Source: Trematomus loennbergii (taxonomy: Eukaryota; Chordata; Actinopteri; Perciformes; Nototheniidae). From it: a stretch of DNA of 64,000 nucleotides. Shown piece by piece: positions 13,554-26,477 of this stretch. A program made the position numbers and the translations under genes. Numbering within the stretch: position 1 is the first letter of the stretch; every line of letters begins with the position of its first letter. The notes under the pieces are model-generated. The model was not told the DNA's origin and did not search any database. It worked only from the letters and a program-made list of their open reading frames with translations. The stretch is taken from positions 945,001 through 1,009,000 of the forward strand of contig JAAOOA010000027.1 of assembly GCA_012861695.1 (NCBI GenBank), read 5' to 3'.

Positions 13554-13673
13554 CTTTGGGACTCTCTGTGTGCTGTAAAACTTTATAGCGATATGGGGCC
13601 CAGTTGTCATGGTACCCGGTTATACAAGCTTGACCGGGGGTGTGGACAGGAGCAGGGGGTCCACCATTTGCAA

Positions 13674-13777
<104 letters not shown>

Positions 13778-14030
13778 CCTAGCATTACTACTTGTGGGGA
13801 CCTACATCTGTTTACACAGTCACGTGTGGGGACTCGCCTCCCTTATGGGGACAAAATGGAGGTCTTCATGAGGGGAATCATTAATTTTAGGGTGAAGACT
13901 TGGTTAGGGTTAGGCTTAGGTTAAGGGCAAGGTTAAAGGTAAGGCATGTGTTGGTTAAGGTTAGGATAAGTCTCCAGGAAATGCATGTAAGTCAATGTAA
14001 TGTCCCCTGAAGTGATGTATACATGGTATG
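13778..14030 (+). repeat. GT-microsatellite-associated dispersed repeat with TTAGGG-like core
   Basis: Contains TGTGGGGACCTACATCTG, GGTTAGGGTTAGGCTTAGG (13903-13921), GGTTAAGGTTAGGATAAG and TCAATGTAATGTCCCCTGAAG, flanked on both sides by GT repeats. This is a recurrent arrangement in teleost genomes. It is too irregular and too internal to be a telomere. Confidence 0.6.
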
Positions 14031-14070
14031 TATGTGTGTGTGTGTGTGGTGTGTGTGTGTATGTGTGTTG

Positions 14071-14132
<62 letters not shown>

Positions 14133-14174
14133 TGTTGTGTGTGTGTGTGTGTGTGTGGTGTGTGTGTGTGTGTC
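14031..14174. repeat. (GT)n microsatellite, imperfect
   Basis: TG repeats with GGTG, TATG and TTGTTG interruptions. Confidence 0.97.
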
Positions 14175-14514
14175 AGCGGGGCTCTTCTTCTGTTTATAAT
14201 TATGGGGAAAGTGGGAAAGAGAGAGGAGTGTGTGAGACAGATCATTGGAATGTCATATTTGAAAGCTCCTCTCCACAGCTTGGTATCATCACACACACAG
14301 AGCATCAGAGCAGGGGTCATCAGACCAGGCCCCTAACTCAAGCTGAACAGAGATGGGGGGAACAGACTCAGCGTGATAGACAGAAGACCCCCCCCCACCT
14401 GGTGTCTGATCACCGCAAAGCGTCCTGCTTTACGGTGAGTCTCTGTGGAGAGGAGTCACCGGGGCTCTACCGTTGCCATGACTCTCTTGTAACCATTGAT
14501 CTCCTGGTACCATG

Positions 14515-15468
14515 ACTTTCCTATAAATATCCTGTAACATTAGTCTTCCGTCACCCTTATTGTGCCATTACCATTTCTTTCACGTCAACATAACTATCCA
14601 GTAATGATTACTTTCCTGTTACTGTAACTATCATGTTACCATTAGTTTTCTCTAGAACTACTGTCCTGTCTTCATTACACTCCCATTATCTTTACTCTCC
14701 CGTTACCATTACTATACTGTTACCATTACACTACCGTTACTATAACTATCCCGTTACTATTACTGTCCCGTTACTATTACTATACTGTTACCGTTACTCT
14801 ACCGTCACTATTACTATCCTGCCTTTTATTTATTCCCTCTTAATGTGTGCGTATGTATATATGTGTCAATGTTTGATAATGTATGTGTATATATATAATT
14901 GTATATATAAGTGGGTGTACTGGTGTGTATGTATGTATATAAAGTATACAAACAATGTTTTTATTCCCCTGGATTGTGAAAAACAGCATTTCGATCTCCC
15001 TTTCTGTATCACACAAACAGAAGATCACTTTGACTATCCTATTACTATTACTATCCTGATACTATAACTACTCTGTACCAATACTTTCCCATTACTCTTA
15101 CTCTCCCTTTACCATTACTATCCTGTTATTATAACTATCAATGTTCCACTTCTTTCCAATTACTATCATGTTACCATTCCTCTGCTGTTGCCATTATTAT
15201 CCTACCATTATTCTTCCATTACAATGACCATAACATTACCATGACTTCCCAGTGACTATAACTATCCTGTACCATTACTCTGCAGTTACCGCTGCTCTCC
15301 CCTTAACATTACCATCATGTTACCATTATTCTGCCATTATTGTCACTCTCCAGTTACTATTACTCTCCCATAACAAATAACTATCCCTTTACAATTATAT
15401 CCCGTTACTTTTATTTTCCCGTTACAGTTCCTCTCCCATTACCATCATTATCCCATTACCATATCCTG
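14515..15468 (+). repeat. degenerate GTTACYATTACTMTCC array
   Basis: Dozens of variants of a roughly 15-18-nt motif (for example CCGTTACTATTACTATCC) occur with irregular spacing on one strand, giving a pyrimidine-biased array. A LINE tail interrupts it at about 14833-15033. The open frame over part of it is artefactual. Confidence 0.8.
14833..15033 (+). mobile_element. LINE 3' tail inserted in the tandem array
   Basis: Shares GTGGGTGTACTGGTGTGTATG and AGCATTTCGATCTCCCTTTC with the copy at 2300-2570. It is flanked on both sides by array sequence (ACTATCCTG / ACTATCCTATTAC), so the insertion is younger than the array. Confidence 0.65.
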
Positions 15469-15479
15469 TTTGCTGATCT

Positions 15480-17185
15480 GCAACATGTTCAGTGATGCTG
15501 TGTAAAGCAGCAGTCCGGGACCCACTGGTCTCTGTGGTGAGGTTACTGTGGGGACCCAGCCCTGGGACAGTGTCATGAGACCAGTATTTAGGGCCTTTAT
15601 AGAAACCATGTGTGCCCTCATTCTCAGACTGTAGATCTGCATAGTTTACCCAACATCCGAGGCGAGGGAATACTCACACTTGGTAAAGTAGCAACACTAA
15701 ACTGTTAAAGTACTCTTGTAAAAAATAAAAGACTTGCATTTAAAATATAATTTACATAAGTGTACCAAAAACAATAAAGAATATATTGAAATACTGGATT
15801 ATGACTTTTGATTTTATAATATGTCCATTGCAGTTGTTCAAGCTATTTGTGTATTACTTTGTATACTGCTGCTGGATATTCTTACCTATCATTTTACGTC
15901 AATGTTTATTTTTTAGTTGATTTATATTTTGTATTAGCTCAAAATCTGTAAAATTAATGTTGTTGAGTAAAAAGCACAATATTGGCTTCCAAAATGTACA
16001 TGCAGTACTTGAAGAAAATGTAATTCTATACATTCCACCAGTGCCCAACATCCATCTGTGTTTCATAAGGGTGTTAAAACTTCATTTTGATATTATACAA
16101 AAACCTGAGGAATATATGTACTGTGTAATGTGAATGATGCTGCATTACTTCAAATGTAGACTGGATTGATGCACTATGGAAAAATATATAAGATATATAT
16201 ATATCTCAAAAGCATCAAGCCTTATTTATTCATTGCACTTCTCAGTAGTAATGCATAAATAGGGCATGTTTAATGCAGGATGCATCATGAATTCCTGTTG
16301 CCAATAAGAAATAATAAGCTACAACATGAATAAATGGTTCTTGATAACTTAGTTACTTCACGAGCGATCTGGCATCAATCTACATAGAAAAGGGATCAGC
16401 TTCTCTGAAAGGAAACTGTTTTATGGAAATGTGAAGCCTTTTTTCATCAAATCCAAGTATTACATTCCACTAAATGAACCCCAATGCTTTGATACTCACA
16501 TTTAGAAGGGATTGGGGAAACTAACATTTCATTATGATATATGAGTGTTGTTTCTGGGAAAAAACACTATATTGAACAGCAGATAAAAGTGCACTATCAA
16601 AAGATCGTGTCAGAAATGAGACTGTGACTTTAGAGTAACATCAGAGCTCATTTGCATTGATGGAACCTGACTGCCAGCTGGTTCTGTTGCGTTTCAGAGG
16701 CTGGAATCCAGATCATTTGATGGCAGATACATTAATGTATTGAGTAACTTTTCAATTATTCAATGAAAGATATGCACTAATTATTCACTTCAATTTTAGA
16801 ATAGTATTTGAGAATTCACTTTACATCCTGCATTGTGTGTACATTTGTCTTGTACTGTGTATAATAGCTTTGTGGTATATTTTGTTAATGTGCTCGCTTT
16901 TAAATATCAAACCATTTCTCATGAGTAGAAGCAGCAGTTTAAATCGATGTTTCATCTTTTTACACCAAGTTTTGGAACATTCATTCTGCTCTTGCTTGAT
17001 GTGGTTATTGAGATGAATGGGGAGGAATGTCCAGAGAAACAGCTACCCCTGGTGGCAGACATGTGTACTGCACCCGGCCCGTCACATTCAGACACGAGCA
17101 GTTTGCTGCAGCTTGAAATTCTATCATCACGTGACCTCTTTCTTCTTCTTAGTTTTCACTGCAGGCCTGTTCAACAGGGACCTGC
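15480..17185. other. gene-free AT-rich stretch
   Basis: No exon, structured RNA or clear transposon boundary was recognised. There is an AT-dinucleotide run at about 16186-16203. Confidence 0.4.
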
Positions 17186-17189
17186 ATTT

Positions 17190-17330
17190 CAGAGCAGAAT
17201 CAATTTATTGCCAAGTGGTTTGCACTTACAAGGACATTACTTATGTATGGTGTAATGGTGCATAAACACAGTACAAAAATAAAATCCAATCTAAATTCAA
17301 TTAAAAAATATATCAAAACATAAAAAGGAA
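17190..17330 (-). mobile_element. inverted LINE-tail fragment
   Basis: AGAGCAGAATCAATTTATTGCCAAGTGGTTTGCACTTACAAGGACATTAC matches the start of inverted fish LINE tails (compare 5824-5900). Degenerate. Confidence 0.4.
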
Positions 17331-18025
17331 ACATACAAATATAATAACAACTATTGCAAATATTTAAAAAATGTAATTCAAATATGCAAATAAGTAAGTA
17401 GACTCGCTGTGCAATTTGAACAGTTAGCATTGTGCAGAAATGTGCTATAAATAAACATAATTTGCAAGGTTCACAGTACTTTGTAAAAGTAATGGCTCAC
17501 ATGATGTGTGTTAATGTGCTGCATATAGTCTTTATCAAATCCGATTTATGACTGCTTACATTCGAGATGATTATATTCAGTACATATTGTTAAGTAGGCC
17601 TACGTGTCATCGTGGGAATTGTGTATTTGTTATCAGTGAGACACTTATTATTCTAACTATGGCAGCTCTGTTGCAGGAGAATTTTCTTGTTGTTGCTAAC
17701 ACAAACTTCTCCATATTTAACTTTTTTCCATTAATGGTTTTGCAAACCTTTGAGCTAGGCTACTACTTTTATTCCACCGGTCCGTCTGCGCCGCGTTCAC
17801 GCTGCGCCGCGGTTTTGGTCCGACCTCCTCCAGCTCATAACCCACCGGGCGCGTTTCAGAAGCGTTTCGGAAGCGGAGCGTCTTGTGTGCCGGCTCGCAG
17901 TTTTTGTTGATTTGGGCATATTTCCTGGATAGGCTACTTTGTACAGACAAAGTTAGTAATAATTGTAATAGTCCAGTTATAAATGACATGAATCAAATAG
18001 GCCTATGTGTTGCTGTATTTTAGTG

Positions 18026-18354
18026 GTAAGAAAAGAAAAGAAGAAGGTGGGCCGAAGGCAAGAGAAAAAAAGGTGAAGTCACTCGCAGGTGAAGCATATA
18101 AATGTCGCAAATTGACAGATCCTTTTGGCAGCAGCGCTGCTACAAGCACTATCATAAGCAGCTTAGAACAAGTACAAGATGATGAAGAGAATAATGAGGG
18201 CGCGAGTTCAGATATACAGCCAGCCTCCTGCGTTCATGATGAGGGACAGAGAGTTGAGCTGGTGGAAGAACCAGCTCAACTGGCACATACAAGTGCAGGG
18301 CGAGAGCAAGAGGTGGGTGAGAATGATCCCTTGAACTCCATAAATGCAGCCTAA
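18026..18354 (+). pseudogene. possible remnant of a hAT-type transposase N-terminus
   Basis: The frame includes GKKRKEEGGPKAREKKVKSL and EAYKCRKLTDPFG, then a low-complexity acidic/serine stretch, ending at TAA after about 110 codons. A basic KRKxxGGxxKxREKK block followed by KCxKLTDxF is typical of the N-terminal leader of hAT/ZMYM-like transposases in animals. No zinc finger, RNase H-like core or dimerisation domain follows. The assignment is by remembered family pattern and is tentative. Confidence 0.35.
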
Positions 18355-19322
18355 TAAACAGCTGATTTCTAATAACTGATAACAAATAGTACTGTATGTT
18401 TGTGTGTTTACTGTTTTACGATGTCCCATGTGTTTAAGACATCTGAGGAGTGTCCTCCCTCTTTAGGTGAGAATTATCCCTTTTGTCTTCTTCTGATGGC
18501 ACTCAGTAATAGCCTACTGCATTATCGAATGCGTAATTTTCGGGAACAATGATATTAGAAACATTTGATTGTAGAGATAAATATTCTCAAACGGCAAAAT
18601 AAATGTATAAATCTTTCTTTTGCGTATAATGTAACGTTTGAAATGCACAAATCGCTGCTTCTTTTAACCAGGGGACCTAACGAACCAACAGCTGTAAAAA
18701 AACAAACAGAATATCAAGTCATAGTTTACTCAGGTTATAATAATACAAATGTATTTAAACGATGCAAGTGGCCTTTCAAATGTGTGCATATTAGTTGTAG
18801 GCCTATCTGTTACAAGTTTAATGCTCGATCGTGCAAGAAAACATTCACAAAGGTGCTCTTATTCTACGTAAATGCAGTAAACGATTATGGTAATGTTCAT
18901 TCAATTTTAGGAGCTCTTTTAAATCAATTTCTAATGTGCACGAGATTAAAGAAACCGTAGCTGCTACACCAGCCCTCCTGTTGTTGAAGACCAGGTCTTA
19001 AACTCCTCCCGTGATTACACCCTTAACTTTACCCCTAACCTAAGAGTATATATGCCATAGATTATAAGCTATTTTAAAGAAATATAGGCCTACAGTAGCC
19101 TACAGCAAATCTGAGGGGGAATTCCTCAGCATTGAACTGGACTGTAATTAAAAAAGGAAGAAAAAAATAAAGACAGAAAAACCCTTCAGGATGGGGGCGT
19201 GGCCTGCCCATGAACCTCACACTGCCATTGGCCGCCTGACAGGAAGTGTTTCCGCCAAAGTCTGTCTCTGTCTACACCCAAACTATGACCCCCCCCCCTC
19301 CTCCTCCTCACACATTTTCCCC

Positions 19323-19472
<150 letters not shown>

Positions 19473-19499
19473 TAACTCCTTTCTCGCTGCAACCTAAAT

Positions 19500-20095
19500 A
19501 GCCTACTTCCCGGTTTTGGCATCACCTCCCGTCGCTCATCTGTGCGCATGTAAGTCATGTAAGCCCCCCCCCCGTCAATGTCACTCGGTTTCATCCTCGC
19601 CTTGGTGAACGAGAGGCAGCCGTTACCGCAGAGCTTTCAGCACCGGAAGGGTCAATGCGCACCAAAACACGTTCCCGGTTTGGATTAGCTTTACGCACGG
19701 GAGTTAGGTTCTCAGTCAGCATTCAAAGGAATGCAGCATCTTCCATGTTTTTGCTAACCGATCCGGTCCAGACTTGCCGGATGGCAACCGAAAACGGTCC
19801 CGGTGTTGGGGCCTGGCAGCAATCCCGCTGCGTCACCACGGTCATCACGGAGGATTCTCCCAGGCCAAGTCCGGTGCGAGATCGGTTTCCTGACTGGAAT
19901 CCCTCCCAGCATGCCAACATGCTGCGTTCAAAGTCCACCAGTGCGCCAGAGATGCCAAGTTCCATCAGCGCGTGACAGGCGGCAAGAGGAAATAACGGGA
20001 ATGAGTATGAAGGAGGTTATTCGGTTCGATCCAAAACAGTGGCACATCTGCAGGCAGCTGGAGGAGGGGGGACACCGGGATCACGAACACAAGGT
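19500..20095 (+). other. CpG-rich patch with possible small first exon
   Basis: This patch is clearly richer in CG dinucleotides than the surrounding AT-rich DNA. It contains an ATG at 19782 opening a 64-codon frame (MATENGPGVGAWQQ ... SAPEMPSSISA) that stops at 19973-19975. A splice-donor-like ACAAG|GTAAGA lies at about 20093. I do not recognise the peptide. It could be a CpG-island promoter of a non-coding or short-coding transcript between hoxb13 and hoxb9, or chance. Confidence 0.25.
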
Positions 20096-20335
20096 AAGAG
20101 AAGGAGAAGTGGGAGAAGGAGAAGGAGAGAGCATGAAAAGGACAGAATCAAAGAAAGGAGATATGAAAATAAGAAGGGTGAGGAAGGATAAAACAGATCA
20201 GGATAATAAAGAAGAAAAGGGGAGGAAGAAAAAATGGGAGGAAGATAAAGGGAAGAGTGTATAAAGAGAGAGAGAGAGAGAGAGAGTAGATAATAAGAGA
20301 GGATGAAAAACAAAGGGGAGGAGACTAAAATAGGA
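20096..20335. repeat. polypurine tract, about 240 nt
   Basis: The + strand is almost entirely A and G, including a perfect GA run at 20264-20286. Sequences of this kind can form triplex or other non-B structures. Lysine/glutamate-rich open frames here are not genes. Confidence 0.9.
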
Positions 20336-20400
20336 ATTAAGTTGCCAGGCGTGGAGAGGAGAGAAGAAGAAGCATCCGGTAGACAGTGGGCAGTAATGTG

Positions 20401-20620
20401 AGGGGAGGGGGGGGGGGGGGGGGCAAGGTGACTCCCCTGTCTCCCCTTCCTGTCTGCTCCACACAGCCTTTCTTTCAGACTGCTCTTTATTTCCTTTTAT
20501 GGCGGACTCTACAGACAAAGAGTCCGTTTTTCACCTCTCTCCCTGAAATGGGTTTATTGCTGCAGACCTCTTCCCGTGTCCTGCAGCCGGACCCCCACCC
20601 CCCCCCCCCCCCCCCCCGGA
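20401..20620. repeat. G-run (20407-20423) and C-run (20599-20617)
   Basis: Homopolymers of roughly 16-19 bases of G and then C lie about 180 bp apart. Their length is a likely site of sequencing error and could support quadruplex formation. Confidence 0.85.
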
Positions 20621-20624
20621 CATG

Positions 20625-21590
20625 AACCAAAGCCCCTTCGTGTGTCTGTTGTGAAGGAATATATTTAGTGTGTATGGCCGTGTTTGCGTCGAAAGTGTAG
20701 TTGCATATAAAGTCGACTAAAGTCTATAGTTACGCAGCTACTTCCGGTTGCATCTTCGTCCACGACAAAACGAAATGTATTACAGACATAATACCTAAAT
20801 ACCTTTATTTTTTGCTTTACAGAAAGCAGAGATGATGGAATGCTGTGAAAGTCCTCGTCAGTTACTGTTATTGAAAACATAGCTTTCGGCCTATAACGAG
20901 TAGGCTACAGTCTGTCTCAAACACGCAAAATATAAATTGAGGTTATTAGCGGCACATGTCTGTGAAAGATAAAGAGGCCCAACCATTTTTGGGCTAAACA
21001 TGGCGACGTGTTGTTGTAAGTATTTTGATGGCTAAAAACAGGAGAAATAATAATTCAGCTAATACTTGTACTACTATTACTTGGCTACTATAAAACACTA
21101 CAATATATTACTACTTCTAAATTAATACAAAAACAAACAGGCCTACTAAAAATAGAGATAATAATATTGATAATTATAATAATACAAATAATAATAATAC
21201 TTACGACAAATGTTGTTTTTACGTTGCGTTTAATTATGTTTTCTGCTGTTATATTTACAGATACAATTAAATTTAAAATAAACATAAACAGTAAATATAT
21301 AGTAGAAAAACACAGATATACAATAGCTACAACACTACATAATCGTAGGATACCTCGTCATTCGAATCAGCAAACTGTTTGTAGTTTTTAAATTAAAATT
21401 GAAATACAGTTTACTTTAAGTTTCTTTTTCTTGTGCTGACGCTTTTAGAAGTCTCTGCGTAAAATAACCCTGCAGAATAAACCCGGCGCTGACAGAGGGG
21501 GCTGTAAAAACAAGTCCACAACGAATGCCAATAATATAACATGTAACATTTACGTTACTTTGTTGCAGTTTCAAGGTATGAAAAAAGTTA
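20625..21590. other. gene-free AT-rich stretch
   Basis: Contains an AT-rich ATAATA-type low-complexity zone at about 21150-21200. No gene or element was recognised. Confidence 0.4.
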
Positions 21591-21592
21591 CA

Positions 21593-21618
21593 CTCACACA
21601 CAAACACACATACCCACA

Positions 21619-21658
<40 letters not shown>

Positions 21659-21687
21659 ACACACACACACACCACACACACACACAC

Positions 21688-21737
<50 letters not shown>
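21593..21737. repeat. (AC)n microsatellite, about 145 bp
   Basis: AC repeat with CACCACAC and AACAC interruptions. Its left edge is degenerate (ACAAACACACATACCC). Confidence 0.97.
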
Positions 21738-21738
<1 letters not shown>

Positions 21739-22669
21739 TACCTGTTTTGTGGTTATTTAATTTTAATCGTAGTTTTTTTGAAGATGTGAGAGATGACTGA
21801 GGTGTCAGATTCAATACCAAACAAACAACCCGCACATACTAACGAGGCTACAGAGGCCTTAGAGCCTTTTTTTGTGTGTGTGTTCCATCGCAAATTAAAT
21901 ATAGATCTCAAGCGCTTTATATAGGCTACGCTTTTTAATTAATTAATTAATTTCCAATACAGGCAACCTGCACTCAGTCTGCTTGTCTTCGTTTTACGGT
22001 GACTGTGCTCTTTTTGCGCATAATGGAGGAGGTTGTTGAGCAACATACCACAGCCTGATTACAACCTGATGACCGTGGATTTGTAGTGATCTTTATTACT
22101 CACTCACAGTTAGGTCACAATGCGCCCCTCAACTCTAAACGTGTCTTATTAAATGGATTTTTCATAGTTCATTTGTGGACTCCAATTTCCCAATTTATTT
22201 TAATTCTTTGTTGACCCAAAACGTTATGGCAATTTAATACAAGTGCAGAAAAATGTAAATCGGCTTATGAAAAAAACATGTTATTTTTGTTTATAATATA
22301 ACACATCAACTCTTGTTATACAAAAATGTATTACAAAATATACAGAGGACATACTCTTAGTGTCGCAGCTTTAGCTGCAGCCTTCTGAAGATTTATTTGG
22401 AGCTTTGGAATTAGGATCTTAAGTATTTGTATTTTTTGTGTTTGTGAGGAATCACTTATTTTCTTGAAGGATCATTGTTTTATATTTTTTAAGTGCTTTA
22501 ATTTGAATGTCATCTGCTGCAAAAGCCTGTTTTCGAAACAGAAAGAAAGTTACATACATTACTTGAATTTACTTGAATTTGGGGGGCTCCATTATTTAAA
22601 AATATATCCCAAAGTATAGAAATCACTTTGTAGTGAGGTTTGACATTAATAGTATTTACGCTGGAACTT

Positions 22670-22830
22670 CACTGAAAAAAACTGAACCGTTGACTTTAAT
22701 TAAATGTATGTTAAGAATTTCATTTTATTTTAACGTAATATTATTGCTTTCAACCAACCTCATTTTCATTTATATGAAATCTGTTGACACAATACATTTA
22801 ATTAAAGTCAACGTTTCAGTTTTTTCGGTG
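22670..22830. mobile_element. palindromic MITE, copy 3
   Basis: Left end CACTGAAAAAAACTGAACCG and right end CGTTTCAGTTTTTTCGGTG are near-perfect inverted repeats. The next arms GTTGACTTTAATTAAATG and CATTTAATTAAAGTCAAC are exact inverted repeats. It carries no coding sequence. This is the best-preserved copy at its termini. Confidence 0.88.
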
Positions 22831-22839
22831 TAGAAGAAG

Positions 22840-25800
22840 TTAGCATTACCAGCTAGTAAACAATTCTTTCAGGTCAAATTCATGACAATGGGATTCACAA
22901 CTCCAACAGGCTCTAGTTCTGCTGTTCTTCTCTCTCCGGTCTGTGGAAACATGTTTCTGGTTCTGCTGATGTGATATTTCAGCCGACAGATTTTTTACTG
23001 CCATTTCTCATTTTGACAAGATCCACTTCCGGTTCAGTTAAGTTGAAAACACAAAAGGTACAGAGAAAGGCAGCGATAAATGACAAGAACATTAAAAAAT
23101 GTTTAATGCATTTGCAGAAGCAGTTTTTTTTAAACTTTTGATAATTGATTATGATTTTGCAGAACATAGACAACTACTTCTTAAACCATAAAATATACAA
23201 TGGGCTCTTGAGTTGCATTCAGTCTTGAGATATGATGTTTACTGCAATTGGCACTTTGGATTTCTAGCTGGAATGTATTTTCTCTCCCAATGCAGTCTGA
23301 AAAATATCCATACTCCTAATACCACTGCATACAAAATGAAACAAGGCCAAAGCAGTGCTAGCTTAAACATATTTTATATCCCTTTATTTTTGCACGTTGC
23401 ACCCTAAGTATCTTGTTTTCTGCGTCCTGTAGCCTAGATGTTGAAGACAGTGCTGCAGACTGGAGTCCAGTTTGATGTGAGGACAGGACAGTGTGAATCA
23501 GCCATAGATCCATGTTCCTCACCCTGTGCCATGGCAGGCTGGACGCAGCACTCTGAGTCATATATTGCATGAGAAGCGACGCGCAGGGCTTCAATGTGGA
23601 GCTTTGATCAGGAACACATGGCTGAACTTCCTCTGCTGCTCTAACAGCCAGCTGCTGTCCGTTTGTTAAGGGAGGAGAGGCAAGGAGGAAGAGACAGTGG
23701 AGTAAAGTAAAGCAACGCTTACTGTTACTGGAGAGAAAATAGACCGAATAAACAAGGAGAGGAAATGGAAGAAGAGAATAGTAATAAAGCTGAAGGCGCC
23801 GTGTTGAGACAGCAAAGTTTGTGCAGCGCCACACTGTCTCCTCTCTGTCCTGTCTGCCTCCAGCTCTCCTCTCCCATCTGTCTCTCTTTCCCCACCTTTA
23901 CTTTTTACCACCGGGGTAATTGATCAACTAGTTTATTGGTGGTTGGAGGAAGTGGAGGAGGCCGTTGAGCCAGTGGTGTATATTACTGCATACTGTGGCT
24001 TTACGGCTGCCTTATTGCCCCTTATAGCCTATTGGTGGTCAAAACAAAAGACACTCCAAAGGATTGGCTCCCTGGAAAGTCTGCCAGCTTTACTTCCTGT
24101 TCGTCCCATTCTCTTTTGATGATCAGCTTTGTCTCTCCAATGCACACGGCAGACTTATTGTTTTCTTCATCCCATCCCCTAACATAGTTCCTCTATATAA
24201 TTCTGCTATTAATTGACCCATGCCAGGCAGTCTCTGTTGACTTGCAGTTCAACATGTATCATGTTGCTGCTGGAGATGATTGCAGGACAGCTCCAGAGGG
24301 TTTCCAAACTTCTTTTCTCATCAGGGTCGCGCGGCTGGATATTCATTAAGTCAGGCATGGACCTGGTGCTGAAGGGATTTTACTTGTTAGGTATGATTTA
24401 GTGCAGCAGCCTGACCTCCTGCTGCTGGATTCAGTCACATGCAATCTAATCGTTTGATTATAACCAGAGGAAGGCAGTGCTGCAGGTCTGGGGTATTAAC
24501 AGGGATTTTCATTGGTCAACCTTTAAGAACACTTTTGGCATACATAAAACATATTAACCAACCTCACAAATGACTCTTTAAATTACCTTAAATAACACAC
24601 GGAAAGTATTTCCACACGTGTACAAGGCTTTCTTTAAACATTAAGTAATTATGTTCATCCAGCTTGGATTGCTTTGGCTTAATTCAGCTTTTTAACTATG
24701 CTTGTTTCCAACTAATGTTGGGTCAATTTAACTTATTCAAGTTTATGTCCGAATTAATTAATTAATTAATTTAATATAGCAGTAAAATGAAGACTATTCA
24801 ATGAAATCCAAGTGAAGTAAATTAAGTTGGCCAACAGATTTGATGTATCATGAAGTCACATGGCATGGATAAACTGTCCATGTTTTATCTAAGTTAATTC
24901 AAAGAATACCCCTTTAGTGTAAACACATTTGAAATGTTTACAGGGAACAGTAGCTGTAACTTTAGTTTAACCATAGGTCTACAGCCTGATTTGTCAAGAG
25001 AAGAAACATAATGACGCAAACAATGAGAGGAATGTCAATAACAGACCAGTATAGCTTGGAGTGAAGCTGATGAAATCATCTGATGCTATAGTTTGTGTTC
25101 TGTTAACACAAAAACATTCAAACGCAACTTGATATGCCTTATTTTGTTCTAGTCTGAACACTGCACATCCTTATTCATATTGAAGGTAAAACATGGCTGT
25201 ACCGATTAAATTAACATTTATGCAGCCAGAAGTTTGATCAGTGCATTGTTGATATTGTTAAAAAGAAGTCCAACAGGCCAAGGAGTATGTGCGGTTAGAA
25301 GATCAGACAGTGGTAAACAACACACAGATTTAGCCGATATTCCAAGCCACATTTTTAACAATAGCCCTCACTGGGATAACTCATTTGTTTCAACTCACTC
25401 TTCATGTCATCTGTAAATTGCTATAACAATGATTTATTTTAATTACCTCAAAATCTTACCTTTTTACCTTTTCTTACCTTTTTTCTTACATACTATATTT
25501 TCCGAACTTGAAAGTATAACATTCTTCCCTAAATTCAAAGTTGGACCTCCTGGGAAATATACTTATTTACTTTCTTAATGACAGTTAAATGAGAAGACCA
25601 TTATGACTCTCATATCTCTACTGTAAATGTGGTGCCATGGTAGTGTACTAAGGGAATTATCCCAATTGAGAGACAGCATAATGTGTCTGGCCAAGAAAGA
25701 TCGAAACGTACCCCTTAATTCACCATGCAGACACCTGAGTGCTGTTGATCATCTTATCTCACTCCGGATCAGGAAAATAAACTCACTTTATTAGCATGTT

Positions 25801-26470
25801 GAGCTATTCTTTTAACCAAATATTATTTTTCTCATAAACTTAACCAAACCTAAAACATAAAGGGAGTTCTGACAGTTTTCCCGTCTCCCTGTCCAGTTTC
25901 TACAACACGATGATGATGATATGGGAGCAGGTTTTAGTTATGTAAAACAAACAATTGTTAATAGTTCAGGTTAGGTCAAATGAAGTTTGTTGTCATGAAT
26001 ACTTTAAAAGGAGCACTAATTGAAAGTCTGTGATGGGAGACAGGCTCCTGCATTATGGTCAGACAGGCCTAATGTGTTTTCCACACTGCTACATAAAGAA
26101 CACTTTACTTACTTCCTGCATTGACACCGAATGCTGAATGCATTGAATGTGAATCAAGGCCTCATTTCTGAAGCTTCTGATACATTAGCATTTCTTTCCT
26201 TTGATTGTAGGTATTTTGAATCTTTGTGAATAAACATATTGATGCATTGATATGTGTCACATACAGCCGATTCGAATGACAACATATTTATTTTGAGGAC
26301 CAATTGGTTCCAATGTTGAGTTATAATATAACACCTTCATTCTAGATACGTTTGTACCTACATTTTGTTCTGTTTTGATGGTGAGTTTTGTTCTGTGCTT
26401 TGTTTGTTCCAAATCTTAGAACCTTCTGGAGTGTTTCCCACTGATGTCGCCATGAGTGGAGTCACTGGAT
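22840..26470. other. gene-free stretch upstream of mir-196
   Basis: No convincing exon on either strand. The 158-codon minus-strand frame at 23358-23834 lacks recognisable domains. Short AATT repeats occur at 24756-24771. Much of the interval looks low-copy and could contain the mir-196 primary transcript and Hox regulatory DNA, but this cannot be shown here. Confidence 0.4.
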
Positions 26471-26477
26471 TTGAACA

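Noticed and set aside
13900..13965. Telomere or interstitial telomeric repeat (GGTTAGGGTTAGG)
   Set aside because: Only two or three imperfect units within a common GT-repeat-associated dispersed element.
19803..20264. 153-codon + frame over the CpG patch and polypurine tract
   Set aside because: The second half is Lys/Glu-rich only because of the purine tract; the first half conflicts with the neighbouring 64-codon frame.
23358..23911. 158-codon minus-strand frame
   Set aside because: No recognisable domain, uneven composition, no splice context, and an overlapping alternative frame; likely chance.
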